Part shown: piece after piece, positions 36,860-46,241 of the stretch
Numbering within the stretch: position 1 is the stretch's first letter
How the letters are laid out: each line of letters starts with the position of its first letter
Source of the DNA: Paraburkholderia nodosa
Lineage (GTDB): Bacteria; Pseudomonadota; Gammaproteobacteria; Burkholderiales; Burkholderiaceae
DNA: 64,000 nt
Direction of reading: 5' to 3'
NCBI RefSeq assembly: GCF_001718195.1
Contig: NZ_MCNV01000030.1
Coordinates: 1-64,000, forward strand
Notes under the pieces: model-generated
Told to the model about the DNA's origin: nothing
What the model saw: only the letters and a program-made list of their open reading frames with translations
Databases searched by the model: none
Program-made: the position numbers and the translations under genes

Positions 36860-37225
36860 ATGAGCGCTGTCACCGAAACTACCGCGACCGAAATGCCCGG
36901 TCCCTTCGTTTTCACCGAAGCAGCGGCTGACAAGGTCAAGCAACTGATCGACGAGGAAGGCAACCCGGAGCTGAAGCTGCGCGTATTCGTGCAGGGCGGC
37001 GGCTGTTCGGGCTTCCAGTACGGATTCACGTTTGACGAAACGGTCAACGAAGACGACACCGTGATGAACCGCAACGGCGTCCAGCTTTTGATCGACTCGA
37101 TGAGCTATCAGTACCTCGTCGGCGCCGAGATCGACTACAAGGACGATCTGAACGGCGCGCAGTTCGTCATCAAGAACCCGAACGCGACCACCACGTGCGG
37201 TTGCGGCTCGTCGTTCTCGGTCTGA
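36860..37225 (+). CDS. erpA: Iron-sulfur cluster insertion protein ErpA
   Basis: A 121-residue A-type carrier that delivers iron-sulfur clusters to target enzymes, including those of isoprenoid synthesis. The three cluster-ligand cysteines are C49 in VQGGGCSGFQYGF, and C113 and C115 in TTCGCGSSF. Length is typical. A short gap and a TTTTTTGGAGAG ribosome binding region precede it. It ends at a strong bidirectional terminator. Confidence 0.93.
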   Translation: MSAVTETTATEMPGPFVFTEAAADKVKQLIDEEGNPELKLRVFVQGGGCSGFQYGFTFDETVNEDDTVMNRNGVQLLIDSMSYQYLVGAEIDYKDDLNGAQFVIKNPNATTTCGCGSSFSV

Positions 37226-37237
37226 TCGATTTGCTGT

Positions 37238-37271
37238 AATAAGAAACGGGGCTTCGGCCCCGTTTCTTATT
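37238..37271. terminator. Bidirectional terminator between erpA and anmK
   Basis: AATAAGAAACGGGGC and GCCCCGTTTCTTATT form a perfect 15-base-pair stem closed by a TTCG tetraloop. It serves the two converging genes. Confidence 0.75.
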
Positions 37272-37284
37272 GGTGCGCGCCTGC

Positions 37285-38457
37285 TTAGCGCGGATAAATC
37301 GCACCCAGCACGCGCTCGCCGGCAGCCCCGGTTACGGCCGCGAGATTGCCAGGTTCGCGTGCCACGCAGCGCATGGCGAGCCACGCGAAGGCGAGCGGCT
37401 CCACCTGATGCGGCGGGACGCCGAGCGCTTCGGTGGTCGTGACCGGTACGCCCGCCACACCGCCCGTTTCAAGCGCCTTTTGCAGCGCGGCCATCAATGC
37501 GGCATTGCGCGCGCCGCCGCCGCAGACATACACGGCACGGCAATCGCTTGCGTGACGCTCGATCTCGCGTGCCACGCTCACGGCGGTCAGGGCGACTAGC
37601 GTGGCCTGCACGTCGGCGGGTGTGAGCGATTCGAAGCCCTTGAGCTTGTCGTCGAGCCACTGGGCGTTGAAAAGATCGCGACCGGTGCTCTTGGGCGGCT
37701 GCTGTTCGAAGAACGGTTCGTCCAGCAGGGCATTCAGAAGCGGCTGATGCAGATTGCCGCTCGCGGCGAACTTGCCGTTCTCGTCATAGGGCTTGCCAAG
37801 GTGCCGTTCGGCCCAGAGGTCGAGCAGAGCGTTGGCCGGGCCGCAGTCGAAGCCACGCACGGCGCCCGTCGACGAGAGCACCGTGATGTTGCTGATGCCG
37901 CCGAGGTTGCAGACCACGCGCGTTTCTTCCTGCGAACCGAACAGCGTCGCGTGGAACGCGGGCACGAGCGGTGCACCCTGGCCGCCCGAGGCGACGTCGC
38001 GGCTGCGGAAGTCGGCGATCACGTCGATATGCGTGAGTTCCGCAAGCAGCGCCGGGTTCTGGATCTGCACGGTGTAGCCTTTCTCCGGCCGATGCCGCAC
38101 GGTCTGGCCGTGCGCGCCGATCGCGCGCACCGCGGCGGGAGGCACGGTACTTCCGCGCAGCAACTCGTGGCAGCACACCGCATAGCGGGCAGCCAGCGCG
38201 TTGCCGGCGAGCGCTTCGCGTTCGATCTCGTTCTCGCCGGGCTGCTGCAACGAAAAGAGTGCGTCGCGCAGTCCCTGTGCGAAGCCGACGAACGCCTCGG
38301 CCAGTACCACTGGCCGCTTGCCCGCCTCGAAGCGCACGGCAATGCCGTCCACGCCATCCATGCTCGTGCCCGACATCAGGCCGAAATACACGCCGTCGGC
38401 GGCGTGTGCGCTCTCGTTTCGTGCGTCGCGTGGCGCCACGTTGTGCTCCTTTATCAA
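37285..38457 (-). CDS. anmK: Anhydro-N-acetylmuramic acid kinase
   Basis: A 390-residue AnmK, which phosphorylates and opens 1,6-anhydro-MurNAc in peptidoglycan recycling. The ASKHA-fold phosphate motif FGLMSGTSMDGVD is near the start, followed by GAHGQTVRHRP, VCNLGGISNITVL, DCGPANALLDLW and VCGGGARNAALM. Length is close to the family norm (about 370), with a slightly longer N-terminus. Divergent from tyrS. Confidence 0.93.
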   Translation of the reverse strand: MIKEHNVAPRDARNESAHAADGVYFGLMSGTSMDGVDGIAVRFEAGKRPVVLAEAFVGFAQGLRDALFSLQQPGENEIEREALAGNALAARYAVCCHELLRGSTVPPAAVRAIGAHGQTVRHRPEKGYTVQIQNPALLAELTHIDVIADFRSRDVASGGQGAPLVPAFHATLFGSQEETRVVCNLGGISNITVLSSTGAVRGFDCGPANALLDLWAERHLGKPYDENGKFAASGNLHQPLLNALLDEPFFEQQPPKSTGRDLFNAQWLDDKLKGFESLTPADVQATLVALTAVSVAREIERHASDCRAVYVCGGGARNAALMAALQKALETGGVAGVPVTTTEALGVPPHQVEPLAFAWLAMRCVAREPGNLAAVTGAAGERVLGAIYPR

Positions 38458-38678
38458 TGCAATTCAGTGCCCTGCGAGGCAATTATCGGCGTAATGCCTC
38501 TCGAGCGTAAGCCGAACGGCTGACTGCGCACCGGCGCGGGCGAGTCTGGCACCCAATTCCCGGTCCGAGGGCGGTGCAGCCTGGCTTCGCGCGCACAAAC
38601 CGCAAACCTCGGCCCGGCGAGTCGAATCACGTAAAATTGCGGCCTAGACCCAGACTTAACGACAGAACCGATCGAAGC

Positions 38679-39944
38679 ATGAGCAACGAGTCCACCTTCA
38701 GCAACGGCGCCAGCACCGGCGCAAAAGACGCCTTTCCGGTCACCGACGAAGTCCGTCACGCGCTCGCCGTCACGAAGCGCGGCGTGGACGAACTGCTGAT
38801 CGAAGAAGAATTCGAGCAGAAGCTCGCCCGCAGCGCGGCTACCGGCAAGCCGCTGCGCATCAAGCTCGGCCTCGACCCGACCGCGCCCGACATCCACATC
38901 GGCCATACGGTCGTGCTCAACAAGATGCGCCAGCTGCAGGATCTCGGCCACAACGTGATCTTTCTGATCGGCGACTTCACTTCCCTCATCGGCGACCCGT
39001 CGGGCCGCAACGCCACGCGCCCGCCGCTCACACGCGAGCAGATCGAATCGAACGCGAAAACGTATTTCGAGCAGGCCGCGCTCGTGCTCGACCGCGAAAA
39101 GACCGAAATTCGCTACAACAGCGAATGGTCGATGCCGCTCGGCGCCGACGGCATGATCAAGCTGGCATCGCGCTACACGGTGGCGCGTATTCTCGAGCGC
39201 GAGGACTTCACCAGGCGCTTCCAGAGCGGCGTGCCCATTTCGATCCACGAATTCCTGTATCCGCTCATGCAAGGCTACGACTCGGTCGCGCTCAATGCGG
39301 ACCTCGAGCTCGGCGGCACGGACCAGAAGTTCAACCTGCTCGTTGGCCGCGAACTGCAGAAGCAGTACGGCCAGGAGCAGCAGTGCATTCTCACGATGCC
39401 GCTGCTCGAAGGCCTCGACGGCGTCGAGAAGATGTCGAAGTCGAAGAACAACTACATTGGCATCAGCGAGAAGCCCAATGACATGTTCGGCAAGCTCATG
39501 AGCATTTCCGACGTGCTGATGTGGCGTTACTTCACGCTGCTCTCGTTCCGTCCGATGGACGAAATCGAAGGGTTCAAGCGCGAAATCGAAGCGGGCCGCA
39601 ACCCGCGCGACTTCAAGGTGCTGCTCGCGCAGGAAATCGTCGCGCGCTTTCACTCGCAGGCCGACGCCGAGCGCGCGCTCGAAGACTTCAACCATCGCGC
39701 CAAGGGCGGCGTGCCGGACGACATTCCGTCGATCACGCTCGCGGGCGCGCCCCTCGCCATCGGCCAGTTGCTCAAGCAGGCGGGGCTCGTGCCGTCCACG
39801 AGCGAAGCGCTGCGCAACATCGAGCAGGGTGGCGTGAAGATCGACGGCGCCACCGTCTCCGACAAGGGCCTCAAGGTCGAAGCGGGCGAGTTCGTCGTGC
39901 AGGTGGGCAAGCGCCGCTTTGCGCGCGTGACGCTCACCGCATGA
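38679..39944 (+). CDS. tyrS: Tyrosyl-tRNA synthetase
   Basis: A 421-residue class Ic synthetase. The HIGH motif is at 73-76 in PTAPDIHIGHTVVL and KMSKS is at 251-255. The S4 RNA-binding domain is at the C-terminus (about 355-418, TLAGAPLAIGQLL onward). This length and order match the TyrZ-like form common in betaproteobacteria. The start MSNESTFSNG avoids upstream residues that do not look conserved. Its stop overlaps the dtd start codon. Confidence 0.96.
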   Translation: MSNESTFSNGASTGAKDAFPVTDEVRHALAVTKRGVDELLIEEEFEQKLARSAATGKPLRIKLGLDPTAPDIHIGHTVVLNKMRQLQDLGHNVIFLIGDFTSLIGDPSGRNATRPPLTREQIESNAKTYFEQAALVLDREKTEIRYNSEWSMPLGADGMIKLASRYTVARILEREDFTRRFQSGVPISIHEFLYPLMQGYDSVALNADLELGGTDQKFNLLVGRELQKQYGQEQQCILTMPLLEGLDGVEKMSKSKNNYIGISEKPNDMFGKLMSISDVLMWRYFTLLSFRPMDEIEGFKREIEAGRNPRDFKVLLAQEIVARFHSQADAERALEDFNHRAKGGVPDDIPSITLAGAPLAIGQLLKQAGLVPSTSEALRNIEQGGVKIDGATVSDKGLKVEAGEFVVQVGKRRFARVTLTA

Positions 39945-40411
39945 TTGCGCTGATCCAGCGCGTGCGCCGCGCCGAAGTGCGCGTGGCGGACGGCGGCAGC
40001 GAGCGCGTGACCGGCGCGATCGGCCAGGGGCTGCTCGCGCTGGTTTGCGCCGAGCGCGGCGACACCGAGGCGAACGCCGACAAGCTGCTCGCGAAGCTGC
40101 TCGGCTACCGCGTGTTCAGCGACGCGGCGGGCAAGATGAACCTGAGCGTGCAGAACATCGACGGCAACGGCGCCCCCGGCGGCCTGCTGCTCGTCTCGCA
40201 GTTCACGCTGGCGGCCGACACGAACAGCGGTCTGCGCCCGAGCTTCACGCCGGCCGCCCCGCCCGATGAGGGGCGGCGTCTGTTCGATTATTTCGTCGCC
40301 GCTGCGCGCGAGAAGCATACGAGCGTCGAGACGGGCGAGTTCGGCGCCGACATGCAGGTGTCGCTCGTCAACGACGGCCCCGTCACGTTCTGGCTGCAAG
40401 TGCGCAACTGA
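39941..40411 (+). CDS. dtd: D-aminoacyl-tRNA deacylase
   Basis: A 156-residue Dtd that hydrolyses D-aminoacyl-tRNAs, including D-Tyr-tRNA. Both family motifs are present: SQFTLAADT (chiral-pocket region) and NDGPVTF with the cross-subunit Gly-Pro element. The ATG overlaps the tyrS stop (ATGA). Coupling to tyrS makes functional sense because D-Tyr mischarging is a known source of substrate. Confidence 0.96.
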   Translation: MIALIQRVRRAEVRVADGGSERVTGAIGQGLLALVCAERGDTEANADKLLAKLLGYRVFSDAAGKMNLSVQNIDGNGAPGGLLLVSQFTLAADTNSGLRPSFTPAAPPDEGRRLFDYFVAAAREKHTSVETGEFGADMQVSLVNDGPVTFWLQVRN

Positions 40412-40428
40412 ACCATGCGCTTTTGACT

Positions 40429-41112
40429 ATGAACACGGAAATCCTCTTTATCCGCCACGGCGAAACGGACTGGAACCGCATCAAGCGCATCCAGGGCCAT
40501 ATTGACATTCCGCTCGCGGAAAGCGGCCTCGCGCAGGCGCAACAACTCGGCGCCCGGCTCGCGAACGAAGTGCAATCGGGTGCTCGGCTCGACGCAATCT
40601 GGTCGAGCGATTTGTTGCGCGCGCAACAGACGGCACAGCCCATTGCCGAAGCCCTGGGTCTGCCGATTCAACTCACCGAAGGGCTGCGCGAGCGCAACTA
40701 TGGCGCGTTTCAGGGCCACGACAGCGACGAAATCGCCGAGCGCTTTCCGGACGAGTACGCGCACTGGCAAACGCGTGACCCAGGCTTTGCGCCGCCGGAA
40801 GGCGAGTCGCAGCGCGAGTTCTACCACCGTGTGCTACACGCGCTCGAGCCGATCCTGGCCAGGCACCCGGGCGGCCGTATTGCGTGTGTCGCGCACGGCG
40901 GCGTGCTCGACTGCGTGTACCGCTTCGCGAACGGCCTCGCACTGGACGCGCCGCGTGCGTGGCCGCTCCTCAACACGAGCGTCAACGTCGTCGATTTCGA
41001 ACGCGGCGAGTACGTGACGCAGGCGCGCGTCGTCGCATGGGGCGACGTGGTGCATCTGGGCGGCGTCAGTGCCGACGACGGCTTCAAGCGCACGCCCGAG
41101 GCGGGGCGCTAA
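40429..41112 (+). CDS. Histidine phosphatase family protein (phosphoglycerate mutase-like)
   Basis: A 227-residue member of the histidine phosphatase superfamily. The catalytic RHGETDWN motif has phospho-acceptor His10, and the second histidine is in VAHGGVLDCVYR. RNYGAFQG is also characteristic. The sequence resembles GpmB-type cofactor-independent-like phosphatases, whose substrates are often not glycolytic; the true substrate is unknown. It follows dtd after 17 bases and is probably in the tyrS-dtd operon. TTG 40423 is an alternative start. Confidence 0.86.
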   Translation: MNTEILFIRHGETDWNRIKRIQGHIDIPLAESGLAQAQQLGARLANEVQSGARLDAIWSSDLLRAQQTAQPIAEALGLPIQLTEGLRERNYGAFQGHDSDEIAERFPDEYAHWQTRDPGFAPPEGESQREFYHRVLHALEPILARHPGGRIACVAHGGVLDCVYRFANGLALDAPRAWPLLNTSVNVVDFERGEYVTQARVVAWGDVVHLGGVSADDGFKRTPEAGR

Positions 41113-41421
41113 CCTGTCCTTTCAGGCAGCGCGGTGCCTGGCCGCGCTGTCCTGTTCTTCCTGCTATTCCCCTCCCTGCGCTGCTCCCGTGCCTCGCCAA
41201 CGCTGCGGCCACATCGAATTCCTTTCCGTTCGCTTGCGGCTTCTTTCCAAAGCCCAACCACAAAGTTAAGCGTCCTGCTAACATTTGCCCTACCTTTGGG
41301 CGCGCTGGCCACCGGGCTCCAGGCCCGGCCCTGCGTTGAAGAGGGACGCGCGCGCATGACAAGCGTGAGGCCGCGTGCCGAAGGTACGGGTATTCCAAGA
41401 AAACACGCAGGAGAAAGTTCA
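41113..41421. other. Intergenic leader of the branched-chain amino acid binding protein gene
   Basis: This 309-base stretch has no gene that I can support. It contains a GC-rich stem-forming segment near 41315-41335 (CACCGGGC with GCCCGG) and an ATG at 41357 in frame with the next gene, but that start would remove a clean signal peptide. No clear promoter consensus was found. Confidence 0.35.
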
Positions 41422-42573
41422 ATGACGTTCAAGCTTCACAAGCTGCTGCCGGTGAGCGCAGCGGTCATGGCGCTCGCAGCGCTGTCGGCCAGCAACACGG
41501 CGTCGGCCGACCAGGTCGTCAAGATCGGCCACGTCGGTCCGCTCACGGGCGGTTCGGCCCACCTCGGCAAGGACAACGAGAACGGCGCGCGCCTCGCCAT
41601 CGAGGAAATCAATGCCAAGGGCCTGACGATCGACGGCCAGAAGATCACGCTCGCGCTCGACGCCCAGGACGACGCCGCCGACCCGCGCCAGGCCACCCAG
41701 GTCGCGCAGAAGCTGGTAGACGACAAGGTCGTGGCGGTGATCGGCCATTTGAACTCGGGCGCGTCGATCCCGGCATCGAAGATCTACAGCGACGCCGGAA
41801 TCGTGCAGATCTCGCCGTCGTCGACCAATCCTTCGTACACGCAGCAGGGCTTCAAGACCACGTACCGCGTGGTCGCGACCGATGCCCAGCAAGGACCTGC
41901 GCTCGCCGATTACGCGGCGAAGAGCCTGAACGTGAAGACCGTGGCTGTGGTCGACGACTCGACCGCCTATGGCCAGGGCCTCGCGAACGAGTTCGAGAAG
42001 ACGGCGAAGTCGCTCGGCATGAAGGTGCTCTCGCACGACGCGACCAACGACAAGGCCGTCGATTTCCGCGCGATCCTCACGAAGATCAAGGGCGAGAACC
42101 CCGACGCCATCATGTACGGCGGCATGGACGCCACGGGCGGCCCGTTCGCAAAGCAGGCCCGCCAGCTCGGTCTGCGCGCGAAAGTGCTGTCGGGCGACGG
42201 CGTGTGCACGGAAAGCCTCGCGGACCTCGCGGGCGCGGCGACGGACAATATCGTCTGCTCGCAGGCCGGCATGGCGGTCGAGCGTATGAACGGCGGCGCG
42301 GCATTCGCGGCGAAGTACGAGAAGCGCTTCGGTCACCCGATCGAATTCGATGCGCCGTTCACGTATGACGCGGTGTACATCGTCGTCGACGCGATGAAGC
42401 GCGCGAACGCCATCGACCACGCGAAGATCCTCGCGCAGATCCCGGGCACCGACTACAAGGGTGTGATTGGCGAGACGACCTTCGACTCGAAGGGCGACCT
42501 CAAGCACGGCGTGATCTCGCTCTACAACTACAAGGGCGGCAAGAAAACGCTGCTCGACGTGGTGAAGATGTAA
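41422..42573 (+). CDS. Branched-chain amino acid ABC transporter, periplasmic binding protein
   Basis: A 383-residue type I solute-binding protein of the LivJ/LivK (HAAT) family. The signal peptide (about 1-29) ends in ASA before DQVVKIGHVGPLTGGSAHLG, the standard mature start. Ligand-pocket regions IGHLNSGASIPASKIY and YGGMDATGGPFAKQ are recognisable. CAGGAG lies just upstream. No permease or ATPase gene is nearby, so it is an orphan binding protein that must work with a transporter encoded elsewhere. Ligand could be Leu/Ile/Val or a related amide. Confidence 0.88.
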   Translation: MTFKLHKLLPVSAAVMALAALSASNTASADQVVKIGHVGPLTGGSAHLGKDNENGARLAIEEINAKGLTIDGQKITLALDAQDDAADPRQATQVAQKLVDDKVVAVIGHLNSGASIPASKIYSDAGIVQISPSSTNPSYTQQGFKTTYRVVATDAQQGPALADYAAKSLNVKTVAVVDDSTAYGQGLANEFEKTAKSLGMKVLSHDATNDKAVDFRAILTKIKGENPDAIMYGGMDATGGPFAKQARQLGLRAKVLSGDGVCTESLADLAGAATDNIVCSQAGMAVERMNGGAAFAAKYEKRFGHPIEFDAPFTYDAVYIVVDAMKRANAIDHAKILAQIPGTDYKGVIGETTFDSKGDLKHGVISLYNYKGGKKTLLDVVKM

Positions 42574-42662
42574 GCACGCGGGCGCGCGCCGTTGCATCGG
42601 CGCGCTGCTCATGAGCCGGCCAGCCTGCGCGAGCGGGTTGGCCGTGTTTTATTGCGCATCGC

Positions 42663-43607
42663 CTACTTCGCGGGTGTTGCCGCGGCCCGCCGCCGCGCGC
42701 GTTTCGATACGCCGTTGACGAGCGCCCAGCGCAAGACCGGCGCGACGGCGAGCATGCCGGGCTGCACCATGGCGCGGCGCGCGAAGGCGAACGAGTCGAA
42801 GCCGAGCATCTGCTGCGCAAAGGGCGGCAACAGGTCGATGCCTGCGTTCCTGATCAGCGCGCTAGCGGGGCGCATCCCCGGGCGCGGCGCGGGCGCTTGC
42901 ATGAGCACGCGCACCACTTCGAACGTGCGGTCGCTCGCGACGAGTTCGGGCTGCATCGATTGCAGATACGCAGCGATTTCGGCGCGCGAGCGCGGCACCT
43001 TCGCAGCGCCGAGCAGTTCGGCAATGCGCGCGACTTCGGCGTAGTACTGATCCTGCATCTCACCGGGCAGTGCGGGATTCACGAAGCGCAAATACGCGCC
43101 GAGAAAACTCGAAACTTCGGCCACGTGCACCCAGGTCAGCAGCGCAGGATCGCTCGCGCGATAGGGACGGCCATCGGGTGCGGTGCCCGTCACGGCGAGG
43201 TGGATCCGCTTGACGCGTTCGATCAGCGCCAGCGCGTCGGCGCGGCTGCCGTAAGTCGTGCCGGCGATGAAGGTCGCGGTGCGCCGCAGCCGCCCGAGGA
43301 TGTCGATGCGAAAGGTCGAATGGTCCCACACACCGGCGAGCGCAAGCGGATGCAGCGCCTGCAGCAGCAGCGCGCTGACGCCGCCCGCCATCATCGCGGC
43401 GAAATCGGCGTGGACCTTCCAGCAAACGGCGTCGGGGCCGAAGAGGCCCGGGTCGCCCGGCGGATTCGAGTAATCGAGTTTCGGGCCGCTGCCCGTGGTG
43501 AGATGCGTGATGTTTTCGGCGAGCGTCATGCGCAGGCGGCGCACGAGCTGACCGGCGAGGCCGGTCGGTTCAGGCGCGTTGGGAGGGAGGCCGGCGTGAT
43601 CGGACAT
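42663..43607 (-). CDS. DUF2236 (oxygenase MpaB/latex-clearing-like) protein
   Basis: A 314-residue DUF2236 protein. Relatives include MpaB and the rubber oxygenase Lcp, which bind heme b. Typical blocks are GDPGLFGPDAVCWKVHADFA, ALHPLALAGVWDHSTF and HLAVTGTAPDGRPYRASDPALLTWVHV. The histidines in the last block are candidates for heme ligation. The substrate is unknown. It is the last gene of the leftward ruvCAB block, 37 bases downstream of ruvB. Confidence 0.78.
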   Translation of the reverse strand: MSDHAGLPPNAPEPTGLAGQLVRRLRMTLAENITHLTTGSGPKLDYSNPPGDPGLFGPDAVCWKVHADFAAMMAGGVSALLLQALHPLALAGVWDHSTFRIDILGRLRRTATFIAGTTYGSRADALALIERVKRIHLAVTGTAPDGRPYRASDPALLTWVHVAEVSSFLGAYLRFVNPALPGEMQDQYYAEVARIAELLGAAKVPRSRAEIAAYLQSMQPELVASDRTFEVVRVLMQAPAPRPGMRPASALIRNAGIDLLPPFAQQMLGFDSFAFARRAMVQPGMLAVAPVLRWALVNGVSKRARRRAAATPAK

Positions 43608-43644
43608 CGTGCTCTCGCTCGCGCTGCGTTGGGGCTTGCGCGCC

Positions 43645-44721
43645 CTACGACGCGTCCGGTTCCCAGTCGCCGCCCGCCGACGCGTCGTCCGGCACCGTGA
43701 GGCCGAAGTGGCGGTAGCTCAGTTGCGTGGCTACGCGCCCGCGCGGCGTGCGCTGCAGATAGCCTTGCTGGATCAGGTACGGTTCGAGCACGTCCTCGAT
43801 CGTGTCGCGTTCCTCGCCGATGGCGGCGGCAAGGTTGTCCACGCCTACCGGACCGCCGTCGAACTTGTGCAGGATGGCTTCGAGCAGCTTGCGGTCCATC
43901 AGGTCGAAGCCCACGGGATCGACGTCGAGCATGCGCAGCGCGGCGTCGGCGACCTTCGCGGTGATCGCGCCGTCGGCCTTCACCTCCGCGTAATCGCGCA
44001 CGCGGCGCAGCAGGCGGTTGGCGATACGCGGCGTGCCGCGCGAGCGGCGTGCGATTTCGAGCGCGCCGTCCGGGTGGATCTGCGCGCCGAGCAGCGAAGC
44101 CGAGCGCTGCACGATGCGCGAAAGCTCGCTGGCGTTGTAGAACTCGAGGCGCGAGACGATGCCGAAGCGGTCGCGCAGCGGGTTCGTGAGCATCCCCGCG
44201 CGCGTGGTCGCGCCCACCAGCGTGAACGGCTGGAGGTCGAGTTTCACGCTGCGCGCGGCCGGTCCTTCGCCGATCATGATGTCGATCTGGTAGTCCTCGA
44301 GCGCCGGATACAGGATTTCCTCGACGACCGGCGAGAGCCGGTGAATTTCGTCGATGAAGAGCACGTCGTTGGCTTCGAGGTTGGTGAGCAGGGCCGCGAG
44401 ATCGCCCGCGCGCTCCAGCACGGGGCCCGACGTCTGCCGCAGATTGACCCCCATTTCGCGCGCGATGATATGCGCGAGCGTGGTCTTGCCGAGGCCCGGC
44501 GGGCCGAACAACAGCACGTGGTCGAGCGGTTCGGACCGGCGCTTCGCAGCCTCGATGAAGATCTCCAGCTGGCCGCGCACCTTTTCCTGGCCGACATATT
44601 CGTCGAGCTGGCGCGGGCGCAACGCGCGTTCGAACGCTTCCTCGTGAGTCGAGGCGGGCGTGGCGGCGATCACGCGGTCGGCGCCGGCGTGGTTGGCGGC
44701 GAGTTTGTCGGTTTCGATCAT
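43645..44721 (-). CDS. ruvB: Holliday junction branch migration ATPase RuvB
   Basis: A 358-residue AAA+ motor that drives branch migration with RuvA. Walker A GPPGLGKT is at residues 73-80, Walker B in LFIDEIHRLSP, sensor 1 in GATTRAG, and the arginine finger region in RSRGTPRIANRLLRR. The C-terminal winged helix has QQGYLQRTPRGR. The start MIETDKLAANH is used because upstream residues are not conserved. It lies 99 bases downstream of ruvA. Confidence 0.97.
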   Translation of the reverse strand: MIETDKLAANHAGADRVIAATPASTHEEAFERALRPRQLDEYVGQEKVRGQLEIFIEAAKRRSEPLDHVLLFGPPGLGKTTLAHIIAREMGVNLRQTSGPVLERAGDLAALLTNLEANDVLFIDEIHRLSPVVEEILYPALEDYQIDIMIGEGPAARSVKLDLQPFTLVGATTRAGMLTNPLRDRFGIVSRLEFYNASELSRIVQRSASLLGAQIHPDGALEIARRSRGTPRIANRLLRRVRDYAEVKADGAITAKVADAALRMLDVDPVGFDLMDRKLLEAILHKFDGGPVGVDNLAAAIGEERDTIEDVLEPYLIQQGYLQRTPRGRVATQLSYRHFGLTVPDDASAGGDWEPDAS

Positions 44722-44820
44722 GCAGCGATTGTACCGCGCAGACTCTGCGGCGGCGGGGCCGCCCCGGGCATCACGATGGCACCGCAACTAACAGCCAGCC
44801 TCGAGCGTGCGCGAGGGCGA

Positions 44821-45402
44821 TCAGGCCTTGGAGAGCGCCTTGAGCGCGAGCTTGATGCCTTCCGAAACGCCGGTGCCGGCGGGCACGTTCTTGATCGCGG
44901 CCAGCCCTTCCTTCTCCGAATAGCCGAGCGCGAGCAGCGCGTTGAGGATGTCGTTCGCGTGGTCGGAAGGCGAAGCGGCGGCGGCCATCGCGCCGAGGTC
45001 CGCGCCGAGCTTGCCCTTGAGTTCGAGCAGCAGTCGCTCGGCCGTTTTCTTGCCGATGCCGGGCACGCGCGTGAGGCGCGCCGCGTCCTGCTGCGTGACC
45101 GCTTGCGCGAGGTCATTCACGCTCATGCCGGAAAGCACGGCGAGCGCCATGCGTGCACCGATGCCGCTGATCTTGAGCAGCTCGCGAAACGTCGAGCGCT
45201 CCTCATGCGAGCCGAAGCCGAAGAGCAGATGCGCGTCTTCGCGCACGATCATCTGCGTGAGCAACACGATTTTTTCGCCGGTGCCGGGCAGGTTGTAGAA
45301 CGTGCTCATCGGCACGTCGACTTCGTAGCCGACGCCGTTGCAGTCGATGAGCAGGTGCGGCGGGTTCTTTTCCAGCAATACGCCGGCAATGCGACCGATC
45401 AT
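44821..45402 (-). CDS. ruvA: Holliday junction DNA helicase subunit RuvA
   Basis: A 193-residue RuvA. It has an N-terminal OB fold (MIGRIAGVLLEKNPPHLLID), a middle helix-hairpin-helix domain (FRELLKISGIGARMALAVLS and LTRVPGIGKKTAERLLLELK), and a C-terminal domain that contacts RuvB (ILNALLALGYSEKEGLAAIK). Length is normal. It lies between ruvC and ruvB in the usual order. Confidence 0.96.
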   Translation of the reverse strand: MIGRIAGVLLEKNPPHLLIDCNGVGYEVDVPMSTFYNLPGTGEKIVLLTQMIVREDAHLLFGFGSHEERSTFRELLKISGIGARMALAVLSGMSVNDLAQAVTQQDAARLTRVPGIGKKTAERLLLELKGKLGADLGAMAAAASPSDHANDILNALLALGYSEKEGLAAIKNVPAGTGVSEGIKLALKALSKA

Positions 45403-45509
45403 GGCGGGTTCTGTGATGAGGGAAAGCTCAAGAGTGTAGCGGAGGGCAGGGCAGTCCGGAGCGCGCGGCCAGAACGTTCGCCGCCCGGCCAGGCGCATCG
45501 GCCACGTAT

Positions 45510-46052
45510 TCAGCCTATCAACCGTCCGCGGCGTACCCGCATGCCCTTCTTCGCGAGCGCAGGCGCGAGCCCGCCGAGCGTGGCGAGCGCGTCGCCGCCG
45601 TGCGCGTGGCAGATCGCCATGCCGAGCGCGTCGGCGGCGTCGGTGCCGGGCGTGCCGGTGAGGGCGAGCAGGCGCACGACCATCTGCTGCATCTGTTCCT
45701 TGGTCGCGCGTCCGTAGCCCACCACGGCCTGCTTGAGCTGCAGCGCGGTGTACTCGGCCACCGGTACGCCGCCCGACACCAGCCCGCAGATGGCCGCGCC
45801 GCGCGCTTGCCCAAGCAGCAGGGTCGACTGCGGATTGACGTTGACGAAGACCTTTTCGATTGCGGCCTGGTCGGGCGCGTGCTGGCGGATCAGCGTGGAA
45901 ACGCCCTCGAAGATGGTGCCGAGGCGCGTGGGCAGATCGGCATCGGCGGTGCGGATGACGCCGCTTGCGACGTACGTGAGCTGATGGCCGTGGCGCTCGA
46001 TTACGCCGAAGCCGGTGACGCGCAAGCCGGGGTCGATGCCGAGAATTCTCAT
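45510..46052 (-). CDS. ruvC: Holliday junction resolvase RuvC
   Basis: A 180-residue RuvC endonuclease that cuts Holliday junctions. The acidic catalytic residues are Asp7 in MRILGIDPGLRVTGFGVIE, a glutamate in AIEKVFVNVNP, and aspartates in GTDAADALGMAICHAH. The start at 46052 gives the standard N-terminus; the frame runs further upstream but passes through the purH terminator. First gene of ruvCAB. Confidence 0.96.
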   Translation of the reverse strand: MRILGIDPGLRVTGFGVIERHGHQLTYVASGVIRTADADLPTRLGTIFEGVSTLIRQHAPDQAAIEKVFVNVNPQSTLLLGQARGAAICGLVSGGVPVAEYTALQLKQAVVGYGRATKEQMQQMVVRLLALTGTPGTDAADALGMAICHAHGGDALATLGGLAPALAKKGMRVRRGRLIG

Positions 46053-46148
46053 GAAATGCGGGGAAGACGGATGTGCCTGCGATGGTACAACGAACGGCAC
46101 AGATGCCGCGAGCCTTGAAGGCGCGGGCGAACGAGGCGCGCCGCGCAA

Positions 46149-46185
46149 AGAAAAAGCCCGCGAGACGCAAGTCCGGCGGGCTTTG
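46149..46185 (-). terminator. Rho-independent terminator after purH
   Basis: Read on the minus strand, AAAGCCCGC and GCGGGCTTT pair around an internal segment, followed by a T-rich run. It separates purH from ruvC, so ruvCAB probably has its own promoter. Confidence 0.6.
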
Positions 46186-46241
46186 CACAAGCGGCGCGTC
46201 ACGTGCAGGTGACGCGTCGCACGCAACCAGGGCGGCGAAGA

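Noticed and set aside
41357..41421. Earlier in-frame ATG of the branched-chain binding protein
   Set aside because: It would bury the signal peptide behind about 20 charged residues; ATG 41422 with CAGGAG fits export.
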